64,000 nt of DNA from Hyposmocoma kahamanoa. Its lineage: Eukaryota; Arthropoda; Insecta; Lepidoptera; Cosmopterigidae. Positions within the stretch are counted from its first letter, which is position 1. Each line of letters starts with the position of its first letter. The position numbers were made by a program, and so were the translations under genes. The notes beneath the pieces are model-generated. The model worked only from the letters and a program-made list of their open reading frames with translations. It was not told the origin of the DNA and did no database searches. The stretch covers positions 15,840,344 through 15,904,343 of the forward strand of contig NW_020654422.1 of the NCBI RefSeq assembly GCF_003589595.1. The letters run 5' to 3'. This document shows, piece after piece, positions 45,394 to 57,685 of the stretch.

Positions 45394-46075
45394 TTATTAT
45401 ACATCGATATAAAAAATCGATACAAAAAATTGTTAGATCGTATGAACTTGAATCGATTTTCATAAAAATCGAATCGTAACGTGCATCCTTAATATTGAGG
45501 ATCGCAAAGTGGGTATTGTGTGGAGTCGCCTTTTTTTTCACACTAAAAATGATTTTTTATATCGAAATTTCTAATAAGTACACCATAATCCGTATTTGCC
45601 GTTTCTGCCCACGACTTTGGAAAAATATGGGTTAAAACCCGGCGATTTGGGTAAAACCCGGGCAGGTTGATTGGTTTTTAACCCACTGCCTATCTCTGCT
45701 CACGGCCGACAGGTAGTCATTAAGTTTTTTCAAATAACAAATATACGCGATTTACATCCGAAAAAATAGTTTAGTTTTCTATGTGCAATAAATAATCTCG
45801 AAATTTCAAGAACTTGATATGTAATTTAGTAAGTCTGTGAGACAAATAATCGGTTAAAATTACATGCCAACATAGATCCCGGTTCAGGACTATCCAGAAG
45901 ACATGAACAATTTTCATAATGGCACATTGATATTAGCGCCAATTGATTTCATTGCCTTAATAGCCAATTATTATTTTATAAGACGCAATGGTTTTGCAAC
46001 ATTATTCTTATTTGTTGCAGCTATCTACAAAGCATAGTAATTATAATTTTTTATAATAATTGTAACTTTTTTATT

Positions 46076-46382
46076 AAAAAAAAACCGACCTCAAAAGTTA
46101 GTGGAATTACATCTATGTGCCAAGTTTTATGGAAATCGGTTACCGGAAAGTGCGCGAAACCAGATTCTTCCCCTAGTTTGCCAACCTTAGACTCCACATC
46201 TATATAATATTATATAATATATATAATATTTCCTTCAAATTTCAGTGGGAACCAATAGTGAGGTACCCTCTTTCTAACAATCATCAAAATCGGTTCCCAA
46301 ATTAGTTATCGCGTAACATATATACAAAAAAAATACAGTCGAATTGAGAACCTCCTCCTTTTTTCTGAACTCGGTTAAAAAA
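46076..46382 (+). mobile_element. family C interspersed repeat, copy 4 (near full length)
   Basis: aaaaaccgacctcaaaagtt, attacatctatgtgccaagt, aaatcggttaccggaaagtg, caaaatcggttcccaaatta, aatacagtcgaattgagaac and ctcggttaaaa. Confidence 0.8.
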
Positions 46383-47342
46383 TTAACCGACCTTAAAAGT
46401 TAGATTATCCGCTGTGTTCGTTACCGCGGTCTCCTCAACGATAACTGAAACGCAGTCCTCGTCAAAACTAAACTCAAAGTAGCTGCTGTACAATTTTGAG
46501 GAATTCTTCTCAACTGTCTGCCATTTCCATCATCAGATCACAATAACATGTTATTTTCGTTGGAATAACATCAATGTGCTAAGTTTCATCGTTAAATCGG
46601 TTAACGAAAAGTGGGTCAAAGTCTAGTAAAAAAATAATTTATTCCATACGCAAAATGAATTTACACTTGAAAACGTCCTTTTTAAGCTCCTGCTCGTTCA
46701 CTATGCTGACTTCCCTGAGAAGAACGAGCAAGAAACTCTAGGGATTGCTATTTTCAAATAAACTTAAATGCTATGGAATACACTTGGAATCAAAGTGTGG
46801 AATAAATAAATAAATAAATAAATAAATAACGCACACACTCAACATAGCCCCGCACTAGGGAAACCCTGTGTCGCGGGTGCCATGGACACACACATAGACA
46901 ACTACAAATTACACCCAAACTCACGAGAGATATAATTGTAGGCCATACAACTATTTCTCTCGGCCCGGGAATCGAACCTGGGACCTCTGCGTGGCAGTCC
47001 GGCATGGTAACCGTTCGGCCACGGAGGCAGAATCTAGAGCCATGTCGTCTTTCTATACATCTTTATCTAACACGTGGTCTTGAATTTTGGAATATGACTT
47101 TTCAATTAAAATATTTTTAAAAATGTGTGAAATTCACTAAATCGGATTCATCCCCTAATTTGCCGTTAGAGGTACAATATTTTCTTCAAATTTGAATGGA
47201 ATCACCACTGAGGTAACCCCTTTCCAACAACAAAAAAAAAGAACCATCGAAATCGGTTCATACAAATCGGAGTAATCGCGTTAACATCACACAAAATAAA
47301 TACAATCGAATTGAGAACTTCTTCCATTTTGAAGTCGGTTAA
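46383..47342 (+). mobile_element. family C interspersed repeat, copy 5, interrupted
   Basis: The left part 46383-46635 (ttaaccgaccttaaaagtta, tttcatcgttaaatcggtta) and right part from about 47120 (cactaaatcggattcatccc, aatacaatcgaattgagaac, gaagtcggttaa) are split by a family D fragment (46686-46765) and a SINE A (46829-47030). It is directly adjacent to copy 4. Confidence 0.7.
46829..47030 (-). mobile_element. SINE family A, copy 10 (well preserved)
   Basis: The reverse complement is full length: ctgcctccgtggccgaacgg, ggttcgattcccgggccgag, gtgtgtccatggcacc, cgcgacacagggtttcccta. The (TTTA)n tail lies at 46800-46828. Confidence 0.9.
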
Positions 47343-48408
47343 GCACTAAAAGAGATTCCTCCGTACATTGACTTACAAATAAATGGACGACGGGTCTAAT
47401 ACAAAAACCACGAAAAAAATGTCCCAAGTCAACCTATTCGAAATTTAAACTGTAATGTCATCGCAGTATCGCGCTGTCAGTAGAACAAATGAAGACTAAA
47501 GCGGAGTGTCGCGCTCTGTATACGATTTTAGCGCCTTACAAGTGCGGACACTTTTTAGCGCGGACCCGACGTCCATATAATTGTAAGTCAATGCCTCCGT
47601 ATTTCTTTTTACGAACGGATTTGTTAGATTCACAGCAATTAAACTTGCGTAGAAAAGATTGCTACGTAGCATAAGGTCTTTTATATGGTCTAGAGCGTAT
47701 CAAGCTTGACACTTTGGAACAGTTCTTATTGTAAGCGGAGTTGAATTCAAATCAGCTTGATGTGCTCTTGACCTCGTAACTTGTTGTGTTATGTATGTTA
47801 TTCGATGTAATTTCTATTTGTGTTTATTGCAATAAATAATATTTAAAGTCTATAAAATACCTCGTCTAATTTATTATAATATAAGTAAGGTAAGCAATGA
47901 AGGGATTAACCATTTTTAAGCGGGTTCTGACGTAGTCAAGTAAACACAAAGATAACGTGAACCAGCTAAGGTTTTATGGTATGCTCTCAACAAAACATCA
48001 AGTAGGAGTAATGACGTTTTAAAAAACAAAGATTGACAGAAAGCCTTAAAAAAATAATTAACGTCAATTTTTATAATAAGAGATCGTAACAGTCAAGTAA
48101 CACTTGAAACTGACAAATCACCTAACATGGCAACAATAACATTGATAAGTTTATAGGTATTGCTAACAGTTTGTATTAAAATACTTTTATCACATTGTTA
48201 AACCGCAAACGTATCTCTGAAATCACACATACAGTTTATACATACAGTTTCAGCGTATAATGTCTATATAGATAAAATTAAAATTGAAAAAGTAGAGAAC
48301 TATCTACCGATCACAAACTCGGCGGGTCTACCTTTAACAAAACTTTCCTTGTTCCTGTGTCTACCTTCCTGTTTCATCATTAGAACATAGTCAGCGTCTG
48401 TTAGCTAA

Positions 48409-48645
48409 CTACTCGATGAGACCAATACAATGAGCCCTGACACGATAGTTTTGCTGTAACTCATTGAGGAGTCGGGTTACTTCGTACTTGGTGTAACAGG
48501 CTTTTGCGTATGGTGGGTGCTGAATCCTGTTCGTACCACCCAAGCTCCTCCAGGAATCACAGCAACCTTCTCGGTTTGCTAAAGATTTCGGGGAGCAACC
48601 TCGGCACCGAAATAGGTCGCCCTGTAGGAGTTGGGTTATCTGCAA
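48409..48645 (-). other. coding-like stretch of unknown identity
   Basis: The minus strand keeps an open frame reading SLANREGCCDSWRSLGGTNR and VTRLLNELQQNYRVRAHCI before a stop. No family is recognised. Probably transposon-derived. Confidence 0.25.
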
Positions 48646-48889
48646 ATTTTTCTGGTTGCAGCATCAGACCAACGATACCACTTTATTGTGGCGTCTAAAT
48701 TTTAAGTGGATCAGCCAAGTGGAAGTAAAATAGACAACCATTTCATGGCTGAGATCACTGCTCTGGGATAAAAGTTGATGATCTTTAAATAGCTTGGCAG
48801 ATGTTGGTAAAATATAGCTAAACCGTCCTGGTTAAATTAGTCTTAATGAATACAAAACCGCTTTGAGGCCAGGCTATCCGTTTATGAGT

Positions 48890-49695
48890 TACAATGTTAC
48901 AGACTGACACACAGATGTACAGACAAAGGCTCGCCCCCCGAATGGGTCATCTTGTGGTGGCGGGAGGGCTCATTAGCCGTAGTCGATTTCTTACCACGGT
49001 GAAGCTACGACGTACCCACGGGCCCGCCGATGGAGCTAGGCTGGCACGGGCTCGTATCGTATGGTCCGCGTCGAGCGCGCCCACGTGGATACAGCGCAGG
49101 GAAAAGTTGGGGGAGAAGAGACGTGTCGGTGTGTCGTTGCCGCTCGTCCTGTCCACTGCAGCCGAATTGATCTATGGACCCGTGCGGTGAGCTCTCCAAG
49201 GGACAAGAGTCTACGCGAATGCGTGTAGGGTGTTACGGCGGAGCTACTCAACAGATCCGCCACGAGGGCTGGGGGAGGATACACTGAACGTCACAATAGA
49301 GGGGATGTTGTCCTGGTCCCAGGTCATCATGGCCCTTGGGTTAAGGACTCGGGGAAGGGGCCCGAAATGAAAGTCTCGTCTGGAGTTCGGCGAATCTTAC
49401 ATTTGGAGTCGAGAGACCAATGTGTTCCCCTTCTCCGGGAGGGTCTGCTCTGAGCGCGGCCAGCCGCTGATGGAGGCACGGACGAGCAACAGCGTACCCG
49501 TGCCTACAGCGGAGAGGAAGAAGAATCTGGGGGTTTGGTGCGGTCGATCTGCTCCCCTTCAGGATTCAGCCCAGTACCACAAATCTATCTGTAAGCAGAT
49601 TCCCCCAGAATGTGTGTGTCTGTCACACGGTGCGCGGCGGTCGCGCATGCATACACGTAGCGCTGTTACTTTGTACGGGGTTACCATACTTCTCT
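48890..49695. other. GC-rich island, unclassified
   Basis: About 800 bp of high GC with several overlapping open frames on both strands (plus 48894-49190 and 49422-49697, minus 48947-49284) but no recognised domain or splice structure. It most likely comes from the 5' part of a retrotransposon, but this is inference. Confidence 0.35.
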
Positions 49696-49800
49696 AATTT
49701 TACTATGTTACATATGATATTATTAAATAAATAAATAGGTAACTTAATTATTTATACTGATTTATACTTCGTAAGGTTTCGTTCATAAGGGTATAACATT

Positions 49801-50015
49801 GGAAATGAAACAATTTTTTTGGATCTAAATTGGGTACAGGTCCTATGGTCACGGCTGACTCAGACGTTTTTGATCATAAAGCAGTTATATCTAATATTAA
49901 TGCAAACTACTTTAATCTGAACTATAATTACTAAAATAATTAAAAAATATCCAATTTACACCAGATACCATTTGCAAAATATAATAAAACAAATATACGT
50001 GATTTCGATCCGAAA
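49801..50015 (+). repeat. family E interspersed repeat
   Basis: ggaaatgaaacaattttttt, ggtacaggtcctatggtcac, ggctgactcag, then later caaatatacgtgatttcgat. Confidence 0.55.
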
Positions 50016-50290
50016 AGTATTATTTATGTTTCTACATACATAAACACTGTACAAAAGACGCAGCGTATTAGAGGGTTACAAGTGGCTACGAATAATGAAA
50101 GCGAAACCGTCTACGCAATTTGCGTTTACAGCTTACATGGTTCAGTAAACAACTTGTTCTTAGTTGCATAATGTAACCTTCATAATGAAGAATTTTTTCC
50201 GAATGAAAGTTCGATGAAACGGAAATGTGTTTAAAAAAAGTAAGCTCCAATAGAGCTTATATTATAATATATATAATAAAGTATGCTTTA

Positions 50291-50512
50291 TTTTATGATA
50301 CTAAGTGCCGCGACGGACAAGTCGTGCGCCTGGTGGTAAGCGACACGCTTCTCCATAACATAACAGTTGCAGTGCCACTCAGAGTTTTAAATCACAAAGA
50401 TCTGAGAGACACTGTCACAAGTTGACAAGTCCCATGTGCCTGTAATATCTTATCACCAGCAACCCCTAGTCTTCAAAACCGGATTACAGTAATGCTCACA
50501 TTACTGCTTTAC
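50291..50512 (+). mobile_element. family B interspersed repeat, copy 6
   Basis: ttttatgatactaagtgccg, gacaagtcgtgcgcctggtg, cagtgccactcagagtttta, and later cttcaaaaccggattacagt. The likely end of the same copy is seen again at 51238-51309 (acgaactctttcaccaagag), separated by about 725 bp. Confidence 0.75.
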
Positions 50513-52084
50513 GACGACGCACAGTGGGGCAGGATACTTTAAAACTTTTCAATTGCTTTGAATCATGTGTAAAATTATAAATAAGGTTTAATAGTAACGT
50601 ATACATAAATAAAACACATAAAGTATTGTTTTAATTTTTATGTTTTTCTCTTTACATTCGCCAAATCAGATTCGGAACAGGCTGTTCGCCCTTGAATTTT
50701 ACACTTCAATTTCACTCTCACCAGAACTTATTAAGATGTCGTATAGTTCTTTTCTTGATAACGATACAGTGCTACAATTAGGTCCTGGAACCAAGAGAAG
50801 TCGTACGTTATTAAAATTCCTATAAATAAAAAAAACATTATTTTATTAGGTAAATATCAAAAACCCTATTTCTTTACTTTAAAGACTGAACATTGTAATA
50901 TATTCTTAGATAAATCATAAATGATTCATCGTATGTACTAAATTTTATTATATAGTAATTATAAAAATATAGCACATACCTGCAGCTGACGTCTCCATGT
51001 CCAAAACGTGAATCTTGAAAATATTTTAACAAGCCACAATATTTTTGAGATTAATAAAAAAGATAGAATTAACGAGTGACAGTCGTGCTCTCTCCGCAAT
51101 GCCTTTTTTGCGACTGAGGGGAGAGAGACGGGGGATGTTATCGGCCACGGGACTTCGGCGTCTGACGAGTGGACATGTTGGTAAAATAACTGCCAATATA
51201 ACGAAGGTAATTATGGCGTTTGGGTTTTTGAATTAATACCAGCCTTTAAGGTATTCTGCCCCAGTGTGCGACGAACTCTTTCACCAAGAGCTCTACTGCT
51301 ACTAGCATACATTTTACTTAGCAACGTGTATACAATATTTTATTCAAAACATCACATCGATAAATTATTTGTTATTTGTGAAGATATGATGATGTAATTC
51401 AGTCTTCAAAGTCGTCGCGAAAGGTAAATAAAATGGTGATTCATTGAAGCAAAACGGCTGCTAGTGTTTACACGGCACTATAGACTTAGAAAAGCACTGA
51501 AGTGGGCAATTTGATAATTGACTAATGGTAACTTAACAATAAACTACTGTGTTGTCGATAGGGACACAAAACACAGCACCTACCTAGTCTGTTAAAAGGT
51601 CATATAAGGTCTGTTAATAGATGATATATTGAGAAAATAACACTTAGAATAATTCTTTTAATCCGGCCGGATTCCAACCAGCGCCTTCAGCGTACCGTGT
51701 CTAATATACGGATGGCATCGACTGTTTGATTTTTGTATTAATAATATTTTCGCAAACATGCTTGGAAATGTTTACATTACTTTCAAAAAAAGAACACGGG
51801 AAGTTAGTAATTTATAGACCGTGAGACTTCTTCCCGGCCAAGGCCTGCAAAGTAAATATGAAAATCAATTGCTGTCCACTTTTCTAAATTTCCAAATCTA
51901 GATGAACTATGTAAACAGGCAAATTAAAAACTCATACAGCCAACTGTCCAGTGTTAGTAACTGCGAGAATTAAAAATACCTACGTATACCGCTTAGTTAA
52001 AAAAGAAAAGAAAAAGGCGGTAAAATTAATTAAAGTGCTTTGGTATTCGTCTCTGTTGTTTCACCGTTTTTGTATTTTCGTCGT

Positions 52085-52765
52085 GAAAATGAGTAAGACG
52101 AGCGGTAACGAAAATACAGTAATGGATTGTGTACTCCTCCTAATTTAAAACGAGGCAATATTAGCGATGGAACACTTGTTGCCAGCTATGAGCAAAGTAA
52201 GATACATGAAAACTTATGAAACTTTCATGCAATGGAGAGGCGACGAATTAGCATTCGTTTTCATGGACTGTGTTTGTAGTTTATTTTAGCGAACTTGCTA
52301 AAACTCAAAAGCCATCAACAGTATGGGCCACGTATTCCATACTCAAATGTACAAACCAACTTAAACACAGCGTCATCATTGGAATACAGTATGTTGAAGT
52401 CCCTACTGAAGCGCCAAACTGCTGGTTACAAAATTAAAATTCAAAAATATTTACTGCAGAAACATATTGAAAAACATATTGAAATTTTTAAAGTAAGTAG
52501 TTGCTAAGAAATTGTCACCTGGAGCCTTCCAGATGACAATTTCTTAGCAACTAAGGATTATGTAAGGTTTGTTTGTATATATATCGTAATGTGTAACACT
52601 GAAAGATATTGGTTTTGATACAGTAAATAAGTACATATAACAAACCTTTGTTTGTTTCAGACTGCTCTAATTTTAGGGACGTACAGTGCTTGCAGGAATA
52701 TAGAGTTCACGAATATCACCACAAAGAACATAGAAAATCACAATATAATTTATACTTTTAATATT
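52085..52765 (+). pseudogene. tyrosine-recombinase (Crypton-like) relic
   Basis: Disrupted plus-strand frames read MSKTSGNENTVMD, LPAMSKVRYMKTYETFMQW, KPSTVWATYSILK, SLLKRQTAGYK, LPDDNFLATKD and, after an intron-like gap (52570-52660; donor gtaagg, acceptor gtttcag), TALILGTYSACRNIEFTNIT. This order matches insect proteins with a Crypton-type tyrosine recombinase fold (YE..Y..F..W, TLW..YSML, LKR...GY..K, PDD.YL..K, GACR..EL). Several frameshifts and an inverted duplication at 52498-52553 make it non-functional. Confidence 0.65.
52498..52553. repeat. 26-bp inverted duplication, 3-nt spacer
   Basis: tagttgctaagaaattgtca (start of the left arm at 52498) is repeated as its complement ending at 52553, with a single mismatch. 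The spacer is about 3-4 nt around gcc. The right arm is the one matching the recombinase coding frame (PDDNFLATK), so the left arm looks like the copied one. Confidence 0.93.
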
Positions 52766-52777
52766 AATTAAGCCGTA

Positions 52778-53095
52778 AAGCCATGGTGGCCTAATGGTTT
52801 GACCTACTGCCTCTCAAGCAGAAGGTCGCGGGTTACAATCCGGGCTCGCACCTCTGAGTTTCTCGGAATTTATGTGCGAAATTTAATTTGAAATTTATTA
52901 TGAGCTTTTCGGTGAAGGAAAACATCGTGATGAGAACCTGCACGTTGAAGAAGGTTCACAACCCTCGGAAAACGTGTGAAGTCCCCAACCCGCATTGGGC
53001 CAGGGTGGTGGACTATGGCCTAAGCCCTCGTCTGAAAGGAGACCCGTGCTCAGCAGTGGGACATATAAATGGGTTGATGATAATGATGATTAATA
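52778..53095 (+). mobile_element. family G SINE (Ser/Leu-like tRNA head), copy 2
   Basis: The tRNA-like head is ccatggtggcctaatggttt, gcctctcaagcagaaggtcg and gggttacaatccgggc. The body is gagcttttcggtgaaggaaa, catcgtgatgagaacctgca, gagacccgtgctcagcagtg, and a tgatgataatgatgat tail. Confidence 0.85.
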
Positions 53096-53851
53096 ATTTA
53101 AATTGATAAATAATTTTGTTTTTTACTTTTTTTATTATACATCTTCCTGTCTTTATTCTTTTACTATTTCCTCGCATTGTTTGAGAAAAGCACTGTACAC
53201 GCCTTGGGCGAAACGGGGATTGCTTGACTCGTATTAATACCTCACTCGTCCTGCAATCCCTTACTTAACGGCCTCTACAGTAATGTTAAATACTATTCAA
53301 TAAATAATTGAATATCATGTAGCAAAACATCGTGATATTCAATAAAGTTAATATTGAGAAAATAAGTTATTTAAATCACAACGTATAATTATAGATATAT
53401 AAGAAATTATGAACTATTTCAATAATTCATAATTGTAATAATTATAACTAATAGCCATTCGTACTACATTGATGATATATATACGTAAGTTTCAAGAACT
53501 TTGCTGGAGTACTTAGCAAATCTTTTGCAATCATTCATTTTACTTATTTTTTTTGTAAATTTTGTATTTATGGTTTCCTTGAAGTTCCATTCTTTAATTT
53601 TATAAAAGTTCGTATTTATTTTTAAATAGGGTATGCAACTAAATATCTTTTATTTCAATGTTGTGCACAATTGTCGTCTGTTCCAAGCTAAAGAGTGATA
53701 TATCGTTATAACATTAAATTAGTATTAAATATCGTACATGGTTCGTGTGGTTGTTACTGAGTCTTAAATAAATAAATAATAAATTAACATAATCACCATT
53801 TAGAATCTTGGCGAAAAGTCAGACCCAGTATCATGTATAATCAAACTAGGT

Positions 53852-54117
53852 TTTTTTATTCATAACATATAGTGACGGGACGATCAAGACGTGCGCCTGA
53901 TGGTAAGCTACACGCCTGTCCTTAGCAGTTGCAGTGCCACTCAGAGCATTAAATCGTAAAGATCTGAGGGGCACTGCCACTGCGCCCGTCAACCTGAGAC
54001 AAAGTTCTGTAATTTCACCAGCACCGTAATGCTGACATTACTGCTCGGCTGCCTAAATAGGTAAGGTGGCAGTACTACTCTGGACGAACTCTTTCACAAG
54101 GAGCTCTACTGCTACTT
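53852..54117 (+). mobile_element. family B interspersed repeat, copy 7 (near full length)
   Basis: atagtgacgggacgatcaag, gtgcgcctgatggtaagcta, gcactgccactgcgcccgtc, aggtaaggtggcagtactac and ctctttcacaaggagctcta. Confidence 0.83.
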
Positions 54118-54504
54118 AAAATTCCCTGTATTATAAGTACTAGAGCAATTAAATTGACCCTATAACCCAGACCAAAACCAATTTAGAAAAGATTATTTTC
54201 CGGGAAGCGCACCCGGGACTTCCTTATCCAGGTAGCGCCGACAATGCGAAACTTTGGGCCAAAGTTCGTGAAAGTTTAAACATAGGTAAAATGTAATGAA
54301 AATGATTACGTGCACAAGGCTTTAAGTGTGTTAACTTCGAATAGAGCTATAAACACATAGTTATAGATAATGAAAGTATGTCATACATAACAAAAAAGTG
54401 CATAGTCGAAGCGTTTGTATAATAAAAATATTGAATGTTATCGCATTTTTGTCTGTGATAATTATATGAAAAATTTACAATAAACGTTAGAATTTAGCTA
54501 CGAT

Positions 54505-54600
54505 AGAGTTTCTTGTAGTTCTTTAGAGCAATCCCTACACTTTCTTGCTCGTTCTTCTCAGGGAAGTCAGCATAGTAAACGAGCAGTAACTTAAAAGTGA
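54505..54600 (-). repeat. family D interspersed repeat
   Basis: The reverse complement reads ctgctcgtttactatgctga, cttccctgagaagaacgagc, then aagaaactc after a gap. Confidence 0.6.
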
Positions 54601-54689
54601 CACTTTTCAAGTATAAATTAATTTTACACATGGAATAAATGATTCTTTGACTGACGACACTGCATTACATGTAGCTCTACTGCATTTCA

Positions 54690-54871
54690 GTAGCAGTAGA
54701 GATACTTGTGGAAAAGTTCGTTCAAGGCAGTATTGCCACCTTACTCATTTCTGCCGCATAGCAGTAATGTGAGCATTAATGCGTTCTGGTTTTGAAGCGT
54801 AAGGGTGCTGGTAAAATTACAGGCACACGGGACTTGTCAACTTGTTTGTCTCGTCACTTGATATCATAAAA
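54690..54871 (-). mobile_element. family B interspersed repeat, copy 8 (3' half)
   Basis: The reverse complement reads tcaagtgacgagacaaacaa joined directly to gttgacaagtcccgtgtgcc, then the 3' half. The middle is deleted. Confidence 0.75.
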
Positions 54872-54919
54872 CAGACGTATAATATGAAACGTACGAGGTG
54901 ATAAATTAAAAATATATTT

Positions 54920-55030
54920 AGGAAATGAAACTATTTTTCCGGATTTAAATCGCGTATATTTGTTTTTCAAACAAACCGACGTTCGGGTCGTTTGCAGGTC
55001 CTATGGTCACGGTTGACTGAGGTAGTACAG
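54920..55030 (+). repeat. family E interspersed repeat
   Basis: ggaaatgaaactatttttcc, ggatttaaatcgcgtatatt, caaacaaaccgacgttcggg, cctatggtcacggttgactg. Confidence 0.65.
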
Positions 55031-55264
55031 TCATCTATTACTTATGTCTAATATTAATGCAAACCACCCTATTTTTTCACAATAGTTACAAAAGTTATTA
55101 ATTAAATACTTATTTTTAATTTTACAAAGAAACATTCCAATTTACGCTATATTGTTTTACAAATGATTATATTGTAAAAATATGAATTTTTATTAAGTTA
55201 AATTTATTATTAATGAATAATGGAAATTGGAATAAATTAAAACATATTAATTAGTACTGCAGTC

Positions 55265-55459
55265 TTATATCTGTTTAGGATTTTTCATCAGAGGAAATAC
55301 TGGATCCCAAACTGGTGGTACGGAGAAACCATCTTCCCTGTTGAAATTAGGATGTTTTTTAATTTCAAAAGCCTCTCGCAGCGTCCTGGGTAGATAACGT
55401 ATTTCTTTTGCAAGGATCTGGGGTTTTTTAAACTTCATCGAATGTGTAGGTTTATCCAT
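55265..55459 (-). pseudogene. Penelope-like element C-terminal fragment
   Basis: The minus strand reads FKKPQILAKEIRYLPRTLRE, AFEIKKHPNFNREDGFSVPP and VWDPVF. This matches the end of the GIY-YIG endonuclease region of Penelope-like retroelements (R..REA.EI.KHP.NFNR..G..L...W.P.). The rest of the element is absent. Confidence 0.75.
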
Positions 55460-55520
55460 GACATGCTCACATACGGCATAATATAGTTTTTTGCATGCAA
55501 AATATGTTTTTCAAAGAGTT

Positions 55521-55744
55521 TTTTTTTATGATGCCAAGCAACGGGACAAACAGTCGTCTGCCTGGTGGTAAACGACACGCCTGTCCATAATGGTTGCAGT
55601 GTCACTCAGAGCTTTCTTCTTAAAGGTCCCAAAGGACATAAGTTAACAAGTCCCATGTGCCTATAATTTCAGCAGCGCCCTTACCCTTCAAAACCGAAAC
55701 GCAGTAAAGCCCACATTATTGCTTGCCGGCAGAAATAGGTAAGG
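55521..55744 (+). mobile_element. family B interspersed repeat, copy 9
   Basis: tttttttatgatgccaagca, acgacacgcctgtccataat, gcagtgtcactcagagcttt, cttcaaaaccgaaacgcagt. Confidence 0.78.
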
Positions 55745-56590
55745 TCACATATTAAAGATAAGATCGTCTTCATATATTGTTATTGACTCACGTGATCGTG
55801 ATATCGTTGTCACATATATGTTATATTTTTATTTTGACATGGGCCGTTGTTGCCCGAAATAAATGATTTTTATAATTATTATTTTATATTAAAATTAGAA
55901 TGTAATTTATTATTTAATTAACCAATTCAGACAAATTCGAAAAGTGTTAATAAAGTTGACAAATATATTAAATTAAACACAACCACTTGGTAATAGTTCC
56001 GCTAAACTAATTTCGGTGTAATGTACATTTAATTGCTCTTAGATAAGAAGGTTGTGATGAGCAAATGGAGATAAACATAAAGATGATAAAATGAAACAAA
56101 AGAAGTCACAACTGACAAATTGTGGGTGTGATAATAAGCGATTGCATCACGCTATAACTTGATATAACAGAGTCGCAAGTGCAATAGCCTCGGGGCTACT
56201 GCACTTGCGCCTGCAAAATATTCCATATTCGTTTGCGTTTTTAATTAACACGTTTGACGTGTCTTCAAATCTGTTGTCTATGTTAATTAAAAAAAATGGA
56301 AATTATCAGGTCTCCTGTATATGTATATATATGACCGCATAAATACGACCGGTTTTGTCATAGATGTAAATTTATCATGTTCGTTAGACAGGCAAACGTG
56401 GTGTCAGTGTTTGTTTTGTATTCTATATGCATTAATGACCTTGGTGGGTCGACGGTTAGCGCTACAGGAGCTAGTCGACGAGGTTCCGCGTTCTATTCCC
56501 GCTACAATCAAATTAAGATATTTCCTAAATATAATATAATTTAAATATAAATATAATTTGCGCACTTTTTTTTATGGTTCTATTTTTATT

Positions 56591-56793
56591 AACGTACACA
56601 CTCATAGCCCCGCACTAGACTATGTGTCGAGAGAGGGTGCCATGGACACACACTCAAAAACAACGACAAAGTACACTTAAACTTACGATAGAAATAAATG
56701 TAGGCCATACAAATATTTCTCCCTGCACGGGAATCGAACCCGAGACCTCTTGCGTGGTAATCCAACATGATAACCGTTCCGCCATGGAGGCAG
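56591..56793 (-). mobile_element. SINE family A, copy 11
   Basis: The reverse complement reads ctgcctccatggcggaacgg, ggttcgattcccgtgcaggg, agaaatatttgtatggccta and the body. The end is degenerate. Confidence 0.83.
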
Positions 56794-57440
56794 TTAAATT
56801 GGTTCTAGTCTGGGTGTTAGGCAGTGTCCGGGAGTTCATTTTTTGTTGCTATGGTAGTCAGTGGTCACGCAGGACAAGACAAAAGATGTGCCATAGCTTG
56901 GGGAGAGACTCCACAAATACATGCACTCTTAGAGCTATAACCCCACCTGTGCATGATCTCCTTGCACCGGCCGACTTGGGTCCGCAGTCTATTTAGAGTT
57001 CCAAGTATGCCAAGGTAGATTATCTGGTCAGGTAACTGATAATGATATCGGGTACATTATTATTACTATAGATCCGTACTACTCTATAATATTCTCTAAA
57101 ATAAGTTTAAAAAACCAAATTATTTCTCAGTCTAATAAAAAAAGTTCAATGGATCACTATAGTAGTTAAATGAACTCAAAATTAGCTTTTGTTCACGTTG
57201 TTAATGTATCTTAACTGGAATTCTTGCATTTTTTTTAATGCACAATTAACTTCACACAATGTGACATGGTATTACGTGATTAGTGAGTAATTTATCAAGT
57301 TGTTCAGACAAGAGTACACTCGCCTATTGGCCTGCATCAATGCCAGCCTGTTTCATACTTGACATAGTTATGCTTTAACAATGCCCTGGGACCAGCTTCA
57401 CCTTCGTTTTGTTTTCTTGTTTATGAAATTTATTAGACTT

Positions 57441-57501
57441 TAATAACATGGTTTATAACGTGTTTACTTGCTTATTAAACACGTTACAAACCATGTTATT
57501 A
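57441..57501. repeat. 26-bp inverted duplication, 9-nt spacer
   Basis: taataacatggtttataacg at the left is repeated as its complement ending at 57501, with one mismatch. The spacer is cttgcttat. Confidence 0.95.
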
Positions 57502-57549
57502 CTATTTTTTCAGAAAAAAGTATACTATAAACTCTAAATATATATCTAT

Positions 57550-57685
57550 TGTTCGTTCTGTGGTTTAGTTGGCATATCGTCTGGCACGGTTTTGCTAGAA
57601 GATGTCGGTTTGAATCCGGCCGGGTCGAAGGAATTTTTTCTAAGTTGTTTTTTTTTTTTTCGATGTTTGTATTAATAATCATAAC
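57550..57685 (+). mobile_element. family F tRNA-headed SINE
   Basis: gttcgttctgtggtttagtt, catatcgtctggcacggttt, gtcggtttgaatccggccgg, tcgaaggaattttttctaag, ttgtattaataatcataa. The head resembles a tRNA with A box tggtttagttggc and B box ggtttgaatcc. Confidence 0.75.

Noticed and set aside
52778..52850. tRNA-like sequence with a Ser/Leu-type look
   Set aside because: Followed by the family G SINE body present at 39066-39330, so not a functional tRNA gene.
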